A stretch of DNA of 64,000 bases from Temnopleurus reevesii (GCA_036244855.1 BQKZ01000144.1:24160-88159), one strand, 5' to 3'; positions 34,158-45,184 are shown, counted from the stretch's first letter. Translations and numbers: made by a program. Notes: generated from the sequence alone by a model not told the origin.

Positions 34158-35393
34158 TTACAATGTCTTCCTTCTCCATCCGTCTTCCGTGAATTGCAGA
34201 GCGAACAGGTTCTGTAGGCTGATACCCGAGTCTGTCCGGTACCGGGGACCGGGGAACGATCTGGTAGAAACCGGCGATTCCGGGTACCGGTGATCGACGT
34301 AGTGCTGTTGGCTTTGGGTCGGCTTGGTCGGATCACACCTCGGACTGCGGTTGGACTTGAATCCGTTTCTGATCTTTATATTCGCGGTTCGGCTGGGTAG
34401 CAGGTCGGTCACCAGGTTGCGGATATCGCTATAGAAGAAGATGTAGAGCATTGGTTTGATGCAGCAGTAGGCGTAGACGAAACAGGTGACGGTGAAGAAG
34501 GATTCAGCAGATGTCTTTGAGACTTGGCTCGCGTAGATGTCCCTGTAGAAAGGAACGATGAAGTACGGAGCGCACAGGATGAGGCCAGTGATAGCTAGAG
34601 CGATGATAAGATTCACCAGCTCCTTGGTCTTCTTGACACTGTCTGCCAGAGTAGGTCTCCAGAGTGTCTCGCTTGAATTGACGAAGATACCGACAATGCA
34701 GCATGCGGTTGTGGTCAGCGGCAACCCGATGGCAAATATGAGACCATAGAGTGGGAAGGAGATCGGGAAATGCTCGGGCCAGGATACGGTGCATATGTGG
34801 CCACCGAACGCGGTGGGTTGTACTCGAGAGAAGACCCAGACTGGTAGGGTCAACGCGATAGCAACCACCCACACACCAATGAGGCATCCGCCGACGGTCC
34901 GCGCGTTCCGCTTCTGTTGATACCCCAGAGGGTTTGCCACAGCAAAACACGTGTCGATTCCTACAACACAAACACTATAGAAGGACACAAGCATGTTGGT
35001 CAAGTCTAGAGGGCGCACTACCGAGCAAAGGGATTCCCCGAAGATCCAGTCTTCTCCAGCGAACTCGGCCGCGAATATTGGACAGACGAAGAAGAGAAGG
35101 GCGAGATCACAAGCCGAAACGTTCTGGATGACCCAATGAAGGAAACATGGTGGAGTGTTGGGTCGACTTCTCTTCTTGTCGGACAGAAGCCCGAGGATGA
35201 TAAAGATGTTTCCTACGAAACCGATGAGGATGACTAGCCCGACCACACATGGGGCTACGAAACGGACCGCGTCGCTTCCCTGGATGATTACGGTCGGTCT
35301 ATTGATGGGATTAGGGATCGAGTCGTTCGAAAATGACATCGACATTTTGATTTCGATACAAACACAATAACTTCGACAACGGTCTGCTAACAA
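34158..35393 (-). CDS. Class A (rhodopsin-like) G protein-coupled receptor, orphan
   Basis: Intronless frame of 411 codons. Seven hydrophobic segments start with VVGLVILIGFVGNIFIILGL (TM1, with the GN motif). Next come SACDLALLFFVCP (TM2, with the conserved D), FGESLCSVV (the TM3 cysteine), and a second extracellular loop with GGHICTVSWPEHF that supplies the disulfide partner. TM6 carries ILCAPYF and TM7 KPMLYIFF. An N-glycosylation site (NDS) lies near the N-terminus. Key motifs are degenerate: DRY is IDT, CWxP is CAPY and NPxxY is KPMLY. The 'WxFG..LC' TM2-TM3 junction recalls peptide receptors (somatostatin/galanin/allatostatin type), but the ligand cannot be assigned. A second ATG at 35345 (residue 17) may be the true start. 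The C-tail is rich in Ser, Pro and Arg. Confidence 0.88.
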   Translation of the reverse strand: MLADRCRSYCVCIEIKMSMSFSNDSIPNPINRPTVIIQGSDAVRFVAPCVVGLVILIGFVGNIFIILGLLSDKKRSRPNTPPCFLHWVIQNVSACDLALLFFVCPIFAAEFAGEDWIFGESLCSVVRPLDLTNMLVSFYSVCVVGIDTCFAVANPLGYQQKRNARTVGGCLIGVWVVAIALTLPVWVFSRVQPTAFGGHICTVSWPEHFPISFPLYGLIFAIGLPLTTTACCIVGIFVNSSETLWRPTLADSVKKTKELVNLIIALAITGLILCAPYFIVPFYRDIYASQVSKTSAESFFTVTCFVYAYCCIKPMLYIFFYSDIRNLVTDLLPSRTANIKIRNGFKSNRSPRCDPTKPTQSQQHYVDHRYPESPVSTRSFPGPRYRTDSGISLQNLFALQFTEDGWRRKTL

Positions 35394-35399
35394 AGTCTT

Positions 35400-37150
35400 C
35401 CCAAACTTAACTTTTTAGTAACTGTACCTCGACACGGGCATGTTGCCTCTTGATGTATACCAATGTACGACGATTAGAATGCAGTTACTATACCTCGCCA
35501 GGTAATGACCATATTTGATGTTGCATGTGTGTATATAGAGAGTTAGAGCGGTGATTTAACAAGATAAAACTTCACCCTGAACCAGATATCCGATATAAAT
35601 CTGATGATTCACATAGAATAAAATGTATGGTGCAATCCAAAATTTGCCAAGGTTTACAAGGATGATCTTGAAAATACGTACAGCTGTCCCATTCACAGTT
35701 GTGATGGATCCGAAAGGACTGTATCCAAAAGATGAACGGAATCCGTATGGTTTTTAAAATGCGTCTCCAAAAAGAGTCAATGGGCATCAGGAGTTGACAA
35801 ATGCTGTTGAATCTTTCCCCTTTCTCAAATTTCCAACTATGTCATCCTTCCAAAACAGCTGGTGAATTAATTCTCAGTCAAAATCCGAAAAAATAGTTTA
35901 AGTTCAACTCGAAAATAAAATGTTCACACGAGAGAAAACAAAATCACTGCGACTTTCTAACCATATACAATAAAGTGACTTGTTGTGTTTCATTTGACAT
36001 ATTTAGAGGGTTGTAAACACCAACAGATGCTTGCATATTTAAGTGAAAAGAATTATCGATTTAGCTAATTAGCCCTCATGGTTTGTCTGATCGATGGCTC
36101 CGAAAGATCACTTTCAGTTAGGTGTTTTGTTTATCCCAGTTGATACACGAAATATGGTTGTTCACGATTATAAGTTTATGCATTCTGGTGTCTGGATTTT
36201 TATTACAAAAATCAATCAAGTGAAGACAACATCTTTCCTAATCCAGTTTTTAAGATTGTTACATCCAATTCATACTGTGCACATATCCTCTTTGCGGAGT
36301 GCCCAAGGCGCTTTGCATTTCTATGAATAGATATTACTGGCAGGTATACACATTCCCCTAACCTGGGTCGAGTGAAGTATAAAGTGGGATTATTTTTTTC
36401 TATGTGAATTGAGTATTCACCCCTCTGGGAGAGTCTTACGCGTCGACGCCTGGACGATGAATGCCTGTGAGGCAAAAATGATCATAACCTTTGGTGCTCT
36501 GTTTCTTTCTCGTTTTTTTTCACAGATAGTTTTTTTCCCTCTGGCATCGTTTTTCTTCCATCTTTATTCACTTCTGCCCCACAATACTGAATAAGACTCG
36601 GTTTCGATTTTTCAGGAATATGCAAATTTCACAAGCTTGCTTTTATGCAGGTTTCTTCATATTTTTCATACTCTTCTTTACTTCACAAGTTTTACTCTTT
36701 TGATGCTTTATTATGTTTATATGCCATTTATGATTGAGCTGCTGATAACATTATTACGTTGTTGTTGTATTGTAACATATATAAACAGATGCACTTCAAT
36801 TCAATTCACAATTGAAATCGAAATTGAAATAGTAATGCACCGCCAATGGGTGTATACTGGTAGCACGTAAATCCACCTACATGTATATGCTTTTTTTTTT
36901 CTTTTCCTAATTTTCTCTCTTCCCAGTCTCTCTCGGACTTCATATCCATATTGTGTTAATTTTGAAGCTCATTATATTGGAGTGAGTTAAAGGTTGACTG
37001 GTCTTGCATTTGGCCTGGTAGCATATTGTTGAAGCCTAAATCGATTTATACATGCGCCTTTTCTGACAGCGAGTTTATGATTACGTAATAATATCGAAGT
37101 TTCCTTGCTTATTGGAGACCCCGCCCTCATCAGACCCTGTGTACGGTACT
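35400..37150. other. Upstream region of the GPCR and intergenic DNA
   Basis: No coding exon or clear repeat recognised. A TATA-like or CpG-rich promoter for the GPCR was not evident. Confidence 0.5.
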
Positions 37151-37154
37151 TTCT

Positions 37155-37186
37155 GTCCCCCTCTCTCTCTCCCTCTCTTCTTCTTG

Positions 37187-37228
<42 letters not shown>

Positions 37229-37378
37229 CCACTCTCTTTTTTCTTTCTCTCTCTTTTCATATAGCCCGATACTACCCTCTGTCTCTCTTAGCTTCTGTCT
37301 CTCACTCTCTCTGTCTCTTTCTCTCTATCTCTCTACCTCTCTTTCTCTCTCTTTCCCTATTTCCCTCTCTTTCCGTGA
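37155..37378. repeat. (CT)n-rich microsatellite tract
   Basis: CTCTCT runs interrupted by TCTTT and CCCTC words. The resulting Leu/Ser-rich open frames are artefacts of the repeat. Confidence 0.85.
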
Positions 37379-37399
37379 GTGTAGCCTTTCGACAAGAGG

Positions 37400-38700
37400 T
37401 TACTCCCTGAGCAAAAAAACTTCTACTGATAACGTATGACCAACGTCCAATAGTAAAGGTTGCTGTAGGGTTTCTTAATTTTCGGCTGAATGTTTGATAA
37501 GGCTAGCATTGAACTTATTGAACCTTTAAAAAAAAAAGGTCCCGTGTGTATGGCAGAGATATATATATATTTTTTTCATTTCAGACTTTTCATTCATAGA
37601 ACAATTTTATGGCAAGAAATTCACTGCAACGGACACGGAGCTATAGCCAAAGTGTCACCTAAACATTCGTAACACATTACAATGCACATCACATGCGTAC
37701 ACACTGAAAACAATCATAAAACAACTCTAACAACACAAAAAATATTAATTTATGCATTTTTTTTTAAAATTTAGTTTATTCAATTTCATTGGAACATACT
37801 GTAAGGATGTTGGTATAAAGTCTGGGGCCGTTTAAAACAATCATCGCTTTCATCAAAAAGAGAAAATCAGACAAATAGATATGCAAACAACAATTTGTCA
37901 CATATTTCCGTCACTTATTATGATGCATATTTTGCACTTCCCCACAAGTATCCGTTCTCATTGTTTTCAAATTTTTCAAATGTTACTTTTAAAATGAATT
38001 CCAATGTGAGAAGATGGAATAGTGTTCTATTGGATATTGAGATTATTTTTAAATAAAATTTTGATTTATTTGATATATACATTTCCTTGATTTCAATTGT
38101 TTAATTAACACCCTATCCATAGAATCGGATTTTCCCATCTCCACAGAAATTCTTTTAATTCTCATTCACGAATGCATCTAAAAACATTAATACATTACAA
38201 ACAAGAAAATATTTTTGTGTTTGAGGGATAAAAACAGGATCTTGAAAATAATCAGTTTTGATAACCGTTGAGAAGTGCATGGTACACGTGACGAAAACAC
38301 GTAGCAGAAAGCTGATCCGCAAAAACACCAACTATGTGTCACAACTTTTGATGCCATTTAGATATTCATAGTGCTTCTATTAAGAGTCCAATTTTCTACT
38401 AACTTTCATCAAGACATTTTGCTCCGGGTTATCTCCTCTTGATAAAAGTATTGCTATGATTTTGCTCATCCATGCAACCCTTACTTTGATTGTATTTGGT
38501 TGGTTTTCAAGAGAACTTTTTTTTTCCGATTGTATTTTTTTGCTCTCGTTTCAATTGTTAACTGTAATGAATCCTCTTGGGAGAAATAATTATTTTGAAT
38601 AAATCTCCATAGAACTTTGTTGAATATTCATATTTTCGGTTTCTTGAAATAACCGAGTGTTTTGATTGACAACATTTGCATGAACAATCGGAGTAATACT
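37400..38700. other. Intergenic, no supported feature
   Basis: AT-rich DNA with no recognisable exon, repeat or RNA gene. Confidence 0.6.
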
Positions 38701-38706
38701 GAAATC

Positions 38707-39069
38707 GTTCGCATGTTTAAAGTCTGAATTCTTAGATCTGTCTGCTTTTACCTTGCACCAATGGGTTCTTGCACATATTTTTTTTTGTTGAAAATAATTT
38801 GTTTTTTTTTGCAACAAAAAGTTTCGTCGAAGCATTATGCAACCCCCCCCCCCCCCCCCCCCCCCCCTCCAGTCACTAGCTTATCTCGTTCATGTTTCTG
38901 CATATTTTTTGCTTCACATGAAAAGGAAAGTTTGTCTNGTTCGCATGTTTAAAGTCTGAATTCTTAGATCTGTCTGCTTTTACCTTGCACCAATGGGTTC
39001 TTGCACATATTTTTTTTTGTTGAAAATAATTTGGAAAATGGTGAAACAAAAAGTTTCGTCGGAGCATTA

Positions 39070-39105
<36 letters not shown>

Positions 39106-39168
39106 CTTCCGCTAATTTTGTTCATGTTTCTGCATATTTTTTGCTTCACATGAAAAGGAAAGTTTGTC
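38707..39168. repeat. About 230-bp direct duplication joined at a single N (probable assembly duplication)
   Basis: The block at 38707-38937 and that at 38939-39168 are nearly identical. Both contain GTTCGCATGTTTAAAG, TTACCTTGCACCAATGGG, a C run of more than 30, TTCATGTTTCTGCATA and CACATGAAAAGGAAAG. They meet at one N (38938). Two haplotypes or two reads placed end to end is the simplest explanation. Confidence 0.8.
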
Positions 39169-39201
39169 TTAGTTAGTTGTATTCTTCTGACTTTGTCTGA
39201 A

Positions 39202-39435
39202 TTAGTTATTGCATGACATCTGGATGAAGTCATAGATTTGTTTGAAAAGATAAAGTAGAATCAATATTACGGATGCAATTGCCCAGGATACTGCAGATGA
39301 TTCTAAGACTTTCTGGCATAAATCGGTCTTAATTATGTAGATATGAACGGCAATTACTGCCAAAAGCATCGTCACCATCGCAATGACTAGTGGAAGATAA
39401 TGTGTAGTATTATGATAGCTTTGACAATACTGCAA
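39202..39435 (-). CDS. Small hydrophobic ORF with two predicted membrane spans
   Basis: A frame of about 77 codons from a TTG, with an internal ATG at residue 20. Two hydrophobic stretches, VIAMVTMLLAVIAVHIYI and WAIASVILILLYLF, are separated by a short loop with one cysteine. It lies directly downstream of the interrupted reading frames at 39522-41256 and on the same strand, so it could be a last exon or a remnant of that locus. No family recognised. Confidence 0.3.
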   Translation of the reverse strand: MQYCQSYHNTTHYLPLVIAMVTMLLAVIAVHIYIIKTDLCQKVLESSAVSWAIASVILILLYLFKQIYDFIQMSCNN

Positions 39436-39521
39436 TGTCGGTATTGCCTTCTATATCAATTATGCATTGTTCTGGATTAGTTATGCTACCAGTTTTGGTG
39501 TTAGCAATGTCGCTTTTGCTG

Positions 39522-41256
39522 TTATTTTTTGTTGTTGGCATTGCTATCACAATCAAAGAAGTCCAGGAAGACATTGACTTCCTCAATAACCTTTTCGAGT
39601 TCCTTGGTCACTGATGGGCTTTCGGGTTCCTTTTCGGATTTGTATGTTGGATCTTGACGGGCTCTTCAGCTTTCAACCCAGTTCAGGTACACTTTGCAAT
39701 CTTTGGTCGATAAAGAATTATCATTTGAAAGATTAGTACACCATGGCGTCGTACATTCCGTGTATTTGTATTTCTTGATTTTATCGGAAACCCACAGCTG
39801 TTTCGCAGGCAGTGGTTCCTTGATGAAGGCAGAACTAAATACAGATGCTGCAGTTAAAATTCTGCGAGGAACTTCTTTGGTACCCTTGTCAGTAACATTG
39901 GTCGTTTTTTGGTCAGCTTCGGGGTTTCTTCGGTGATTATTATAAGGATCGGAGTCGATGGTGAGGATCCGTAAACATCAGCTGCGGGCTTCTTAGGCAG
40001 CTGTAGAAACCTGTGAGTTTCGCGGTACTTTTTAAGCCCATCCATGAAAGCAACGGAGTTACTAGCCGAGAGAGCGCCGTCATCAACTGGAGTCGAGCAT
40101 TCAGGAGAACGTTCCTTTACGTCTTGATAGACTCCATCGGGAAGTACCCATGGTAGGGATTCTGTATCGGAACTGGACCCTGTGAATGTGCTCGACTTTG
40201 TGGCTTTTGGAATCTTGATAATGCCGGCCGGATCCATGGTTTCAACCACAATTCCCTTGGGGTCATCGGTCACTGGTTTGCTCTCTTCAGTGGTAGTAGT
40301 CGGTTCGTTGGTCATTGATGCCACGTCTTCCATTTTTATGTTATTGGAAGGGCACTGAACGGAGACGGAAGGATTTACAGTTGGAAAGGAGTGGAAAGGA
40401 TGGCTAGCCGGATCTGCAGATCCTTCTAAGATTCCCATTGGGTCATCTCTGACTCACCTGATCTCTTCAATGACATTTACCGGTTCGTTGGTAATTGGTG
40501 CTGTTTCTTCCATTTCGATGTTAACGGAAGGGCACTCTATGCCGAGTTTTGGAAGGTAGTGACAAGTGGGGCTCAACGTTGGGCTACTTAAAGTCATACA
40601 AGGCGAGCCTGGTCGGGATTCGGTGTTAGAAGGGTCAACCAAATCGCAGTCCTTGTCAATTAGTACATCTTCCTTTCTGGGATCCGCCAGCGTGGTAAGA
40701 GAATCGGCCATCTTCTCAGTCTAATCCAATTCACACGATGCTTGAAGCTCAGCTTCAGGGATGTACTCAGATGACCTGTAAGACCGAGTTGTCGATGGTG
40801 CCATGACGAGATTCTCCAGATCAATAGGGTAGTTTTCGAGGGTGCGTCCGCTGGGACGACGATATTTGCGTCGTTGTTGACGTCTGTTATATCGTCGCAC
40901 GGGTATGGACACGCTTTCAATACCAAAAAAAGCCAGCACACCAGAAATAACCGCCACTAGGATATTAGCAGCAGTAACGACAACGTCCAGGACGTTCATT
41001 ACCACTGCAATAGCGAATTCGGAGTAGGCTAGATCAAGGTATTGGGTGATTCCAAAGCTCAAGATTCCGGTCAGGGCCAAAGAGATCCATACCAGACCCG
41101 CATTCGAAGATATCTTATGCGGATGACTTGAGGTGGTGAGGGGTAAGGGTGTATTCAATCTTGGCGCCTTCTGATTGGGTGATCTTGATGGGGCAGTGAG
41201 AGGATTCCAGATCGTAGTGGAGGCGGGAGCTCTGAATTGCCACAGGCACCAGTCGT
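39522..41256 (-). pseudogene. Long reading frame broken by TAG, TGA and frameshifts (unknown protein)
   Basis: On the minus strand one frame is open from 41254 to the TAG at 40721, from 40720 to the TGA at 40454, and from 40453 to the TAA at 39854; all three pieces are in the same frame. The first piece has hydrophobic segments (WISLALTGILSFGI, then NVLDVVVTAANILVAVISGV) and a basic stretch (RRYNRRQQRRKYRR). The other pieces are rich in Ser, Thr, Pro and acidic residues. The TGA lies inside one copy of an internal repeat (CPSVNIEMEETAPITNEP versus CPSNNIKMEDVASMTNEP), so it looks like a change within formerly continuous coding sequence; it also overlaps a good donor (AG/GTGAGT). Near 39890 coding character moves to another frame in an A6 run and continues to a TGA (39666), then to a TAA at 39522. 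Decay, assembly error and unrecognised introns are all possible. Confidence 0.45.
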
Positions 41257-42476
41257 CTGTAAAGGGTAGAAAATTGTGAAAAATATATATGTTTGAAATA
41301 GAGGTTATGTTTCATGACAAGGACAAACTAAACTTCAGTGTGATATGACATTGATATGACTAGAATAGGCAAAGGACCTTGAGAAAGTAAACAATGTCCA
41401 TTCAAGCATTCATTGATGGAGAGAAAAGAAATTTCTTTTTAATTCCTCTTATTTTGCGGAGATATGCATTCTATATATGTAATATAGAGAGAAAGGTTCT
41501 TCTTGACAACCCAATATCTTGCTCGAGGCTTGTCCGATAGAGCCGCAAATAACTTTGGATTCCAAGAATATAGTTCAATTTTGAGTAACCAGTATAAATA
41601 TCATGCGAATAAGTTAATTAGCAAAAATTAATGTGCATGGATTTGAATCTATCAAAAAGATGAGCCTATTCTAACCTGAGGTGACATCTTGCGGTCTTTG
41701 CTGGTTGATTTCGGCCTTGGTTCAGTGAAAAATTGGAAGCTTCGGCACATGGAATCTTCAATTCAAGCTTTGAAAGAAGGCCCTTCTGAACCGGGAGGGG
41801 CAGGTCAATGGCCAGGGTTCCGGGCTGAGGGCTAAAGGCAACCCTGCAGAATATGATAAAAGATGGTTTGATGTCAGAAAAGAAATTAAATGTTCTGTTT
41901 TCTTTCAAAGAAAACTTTTATTGAAATCATTCAAGAAGCAAATCACGAACAAATATATGTTGTGGCTCAAATACAAAGTTACACAATCGCACATGTCTCC
42001 ATATATCTATCGATAAAATTTGTTTGTTATTTTCTGCATAAATTACTTTTCTCTACTTCATACACCCTCGGTTTTAAAAGAGTGCGACGATAAACTCTCT
42101 TCCTTGCGTTTAGTGGAAAATGTAATGTATTTTACATACAGTAACGAATAAAGAATAAATAGTATGACGTATTTTCTTTTTGTCTTCTCACTCACTTCTT
42201 TATCTTTAGTAAGTCCAGTTACTTTAAAAAAAAACCACGTGTTCCCAAAATACAAACAACCCTTTCCGACCGACCGATCAACACTCTCTTCCAAAAATTG
42301 CATTCGATGCCAAAGAAAAAAAATCCCTTTGTCTTATTGTGATATGAATGACTACTGTATCTATCTTACCAGTCACCGGCCTTGCCTGACATATCAGTTA
42401 CTCTAGCATGGACGGTTACACCTATGGACCGACGTCTGTTCAAAGTGATGAACAGAGTGCACTCCCCAGAGGGTTT
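41115..42476 (-). CDS. Unrecognised multi-exon protein, C-terminal part
   Basis: Three exons, 42370-42476, 41676-41843 and 41115-41256 (TAA), are joined by GT-AG introns with matching phases. The translation includes CTLFITLNRRRSIGVTVHAR, then GTLAIDLPLPVQKGLLSKLE, LKIPCAEASNFSLNQGR and HCPIKITQSEGAKIEYTLTP. Alternating hydrophobic residues and paired cysteines suggest a beta-sandwich, perhaps extracellular, but no family is recognised. The 5' exons beyond 42476 were not found. In the last exon a second frame is open through the whole exon and leads into the membrane-spanning frame at 40721-41158, so a frameshift or alternative splicing could join the two into one membrane protein. Confidence 0.5.
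41365..41475 (+). repeat. Dispersed repeat family R, copy
   Basis: GGACCTTGAGAAAGTAAACA, then CATTCAAGCATTCATTGATG and AAGAAATTTCTTTTT, match the copies at 30178 and 22090-22300. It lies in an intron of the unrecognised gene at 41115-42476. Confidence 0.5.
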
Positions 42477-42823
42477 CTATATACAGAGAAAACCAAATGA
42501 TTATTTAGTTTAAAAGGCCATGTTGATTTTCAAAAAAAATATATTGGACCTCTATTGGACCAATGGACCTCTAGGAAGATCAGAACCGTTACGACTTTTT
42601 TCAGGTCGCTCTGAGTAGAGCTTTCAGCAAATTCTTTGTTTTTCATCTAAGTATGATTCTTTTCTTTCCCATTTGATTTTGTTTATTGATATAGAAACAT
42701 CATTGATATTTGTGTTAAGCATTTCCTCTTCTCTACTATGTCTCTGCATATTTCATCCTACTAAGAAAAAGTTTATTTGGTGCCATACAAATTTTATTAT
42801 ATATATATATATATATTATATTT

Positions 42824-42932
42824 ATGCAGAACAAGTTACAAGTATTGTCGTACAGACTGTTTCGCCCGAAGGTTCATCAGCGACCTTCGGGCGAAACAGT
42901 CTGTACGACAATACTTGTAACTTGTTCTGCAT
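42824..42932. repeat. Perfect hairpin: 50-bp arms, 9-base loop, followed by N
   Basis: The arm beginning ATGCAGAACAAGTTACAAGT is followed by the loop TCATCAGCG and then by its exact reverse complement. A single N (42933) follows. Exact identity over 50 bases and the N point either to a chimeric fold-back read at a contig join or to a very young palindromic element. Confidence 0.9.
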
Positions 42933-43014
42933 NAAAGATAATTTTGTTTAATTTTGTTTGTTCTTAAGTCGATGCCAAAACAAGCCATGCTTCTAGGCTA
43001 CTCGCCTCCTTAGA

Positions 43015-43085
43015 TTATAATACTTTGTCATGTTATTTTGTATTGATTATGTATATGAAAAAGGAAATAAATGTTTGATTCAATT
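43015..43085 (+). mobile_element. LINE/SINE 3' tail
   Basis: TTTTGTATTGATTATG, then AAAAAGGAAATAAATG and a short TTGATTCAATT end, resembles the tails at 10305, 44690 and 59500. Confidence 0.4.
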
Positions 43086-43415
43086 AAACAATTCCATAGT
43101 ATATTATCAATATGTCATTATAAGTTGTGTGAGGGAAGGGATTTTTGGACAACACCTTTTCGATATTTCCGTGAAAAAAAAGCCATAGTATTATTTTTGA
43201 GCCGAAGATGTGTACCCAGTCATTTTGTTACGCAAATAGGTAAAACATTCATTTGCATGACATATTTCTTTTTAATCATTAACCAGCAGTTATATGTTAA
43301 GTGAATATTTAAGTCAAAGGTTGAACTTAACCATTTCAAAAATAAGTTCAATGATGCTGTTCGTGATAATGATGATGGGGATAATGATGATACTACCAAA
43401 AACAGTAATACAGTA

Positions 43416-43445
43416 ATACCAAACACAATGATAATGATAATAATA

Positions 43446-43483
<38 letters not shown>

Positions 43484-43499
43484 AATACCAACCACAATG

Positions 43500-43530
<31 letters not shown>

Positions 43531-43559
43531 TAATAATAATAATAATGATAATAATAATG

Positions 43560-43596
<37 letters not shown>

Positions 43597-43733
43597 TAAT
43601 AATAATAATAATGATAATAATGATAATAATAATAATAATGATGATGATGATGATGATAATGATAATGATGATAACAATAATAATAATGATAATTAAAATA
43701 ATGATAATAATAATAATGATAATACAATTTAAT
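43416..43733. repeat. (AAT)n/(GAT)n microsatellite
   Basis: More than 300 bases of imperfect ATA/ATG trinucleotides. Long poly-Ile, poly-Tyr/His and poly-Leu/Ser frames on both strands come only from this array. Confidence 0.95.
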
Positions 43734-44040
43734 GCCAACAATAATACTAGAAATAAGGCAAATACAGCAAAATGATTAATAAACAAGCATAGGAACTTTA
43801 TTTAAAGCAGCCCTCTTTTTTAAAAATATAAACATAATTTCTGTTCGATTGTGATACAGGGCCCCTTGGTCGAACAGTTTCTTATTAACTGAAAGGGCCA
43901 CCCTGTTTGAATAAAACGACAAATAAAAATAAGTGGCTACGTTGCATTTCATTTCATTTGGGTACCATTTTGTATCAATTGTGTTTAATATTAGGCAGGG
44001 TTAGCCCCCCCCCCCCCGCCCCACCATTTACGATACACAC

Positions 44041-44207
44041 CAGGGAAGTGTTTCACCAAGATAAGAAAGACTTTAAGAACGACTTTAAGTTCGACTGGTA
44101 TTACTTCTTACGCTGAATGCACACAATAATGTGAACCATTACGCAGAAGAAGGGATATCAGTCGGTCTTAAAAGTAATTCTTTCTTATCTTGGTTAAAAT
44201 TCGCCCC
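44041..44207. mobile_element. MITE family B, copy 2
   Basis: It starts CAGGGAAGTGTTTCACCAAG and ends CTTATCTTGGTTAAAATTCG, with paired AAGAACGACTTTAAG and CTTAAAAGTAATTC inside. It matches the copy at 23406-23581 in length and arms; the outermost right end has decayed. Confidence 0.7.
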
Positions 44208-44689
44208 GATATACACACCTTTGTCACCATCCATGCGAAGGTTGCAAGCAAGAATGCGAGAAATGAGAAGGAACGCGTCCATGAAGATAAATACGTCTTT
44301 CATTGAGGCCACACCTACACAATTCATCATCCCTGATAAGATTGCCGTCGCCATCTTTATATCATTGAAAGAAAAAAAATAATAAAATCAATATTTTGTA
44401 TAACTATAACGTTTGTCGTCACCATCTTTATATCATTCGTCCAATTGAAAGCAAGAAATACATTTTACTATTTATTGATAATTAACAAACACAATATTGA
44501 TATGTATAAATTTTTTTCGTCCAACCGAATCTTACTCAAATAAATATGTACTTTATTTAACTCTTATCACAAGCTTTGCTTTTCCAGCACATCCCTCCAT
44601 TTCATTATCATAAATGCTTGGTCATTTAAATCAACCCTTAATTTGTAAACAATTATCCTGTAAATATTTATATGCGATTTTCCTTTGTA

Positions 44690-44785
44690 ATTTTTTTCCA
44701 ATTTATGTAATACCCGATATTGTTCACACTTATTGTTGTTATATTGTATGTTCTTTCTTTAAATGGAAATAAATCAATCTATATC
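44690..44785 (+). mobile_element. LINE/SINE 3' tail
   Basis: ATTGTATGTTCTTTC followed by AAATGGAAATAAATCAATC is similar to the other AT-rich tails in the window. The rest of 44210-45015 shows no gene. Confidence 0.35.
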
Positions 44786-45017
44786 TGTTTTGTGCAAATT
44801 AAGAATAGCTTTACGAGTTCTTCCCTTGTTTATGAATTTATATCAGTTGAATACCTCTAAAATTGTACTTTTTAATCATTTTATCTGTTATACCAGTCTA
44901 TGGTTATACTGATACTATACTTTTCTTAGCAAAAGCTTCTGATTCGTGGTTCATTTAGAAATTGTAGACAATATCAATAATGGTATCTTCAGTTTGGCGT
45001 TCCGATTCTACAACATA

Positions 45018-45170
45018 TGACAATGACAATGACAATGACAATGACAATTCTTTATTCTCATGGCACTCAAGTATATATAGAGCATTGGAGAACATGAAAT
45101 ACTCACATTTGACAGATAAACAAAACATTTACATGTACATTAACCTGTTAACATAACAATATAAATGGTA
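45018..45170 (-). mobile_element. Retrotransposon 3' end with (TGTCAT)n tail
   Basis: On the plus strand four to five ACAATG units are followed by TTCTTTATTCTCATGGCACT and further AT-rich sequence. Read on the minus strand this is a 3' UTR with an AATAAAGAA word ending in a hexamer repeat, the arrangement seen at 10804-10830. Confidence 0.5.
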
Positions 45171-45184
45171 ATATCTGATAATAA

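Noticed and set aside
37105..37410. Leu/Ser-rich frame of 101 codons
   Set aside because: CT-repeat artefact.
43220..43786. Long poly-Ile, Tyr/His and Leu/Ser open frames on both strands
   Set aside because: They are translations of a trinucleotide microsatellite with no other coding signal.
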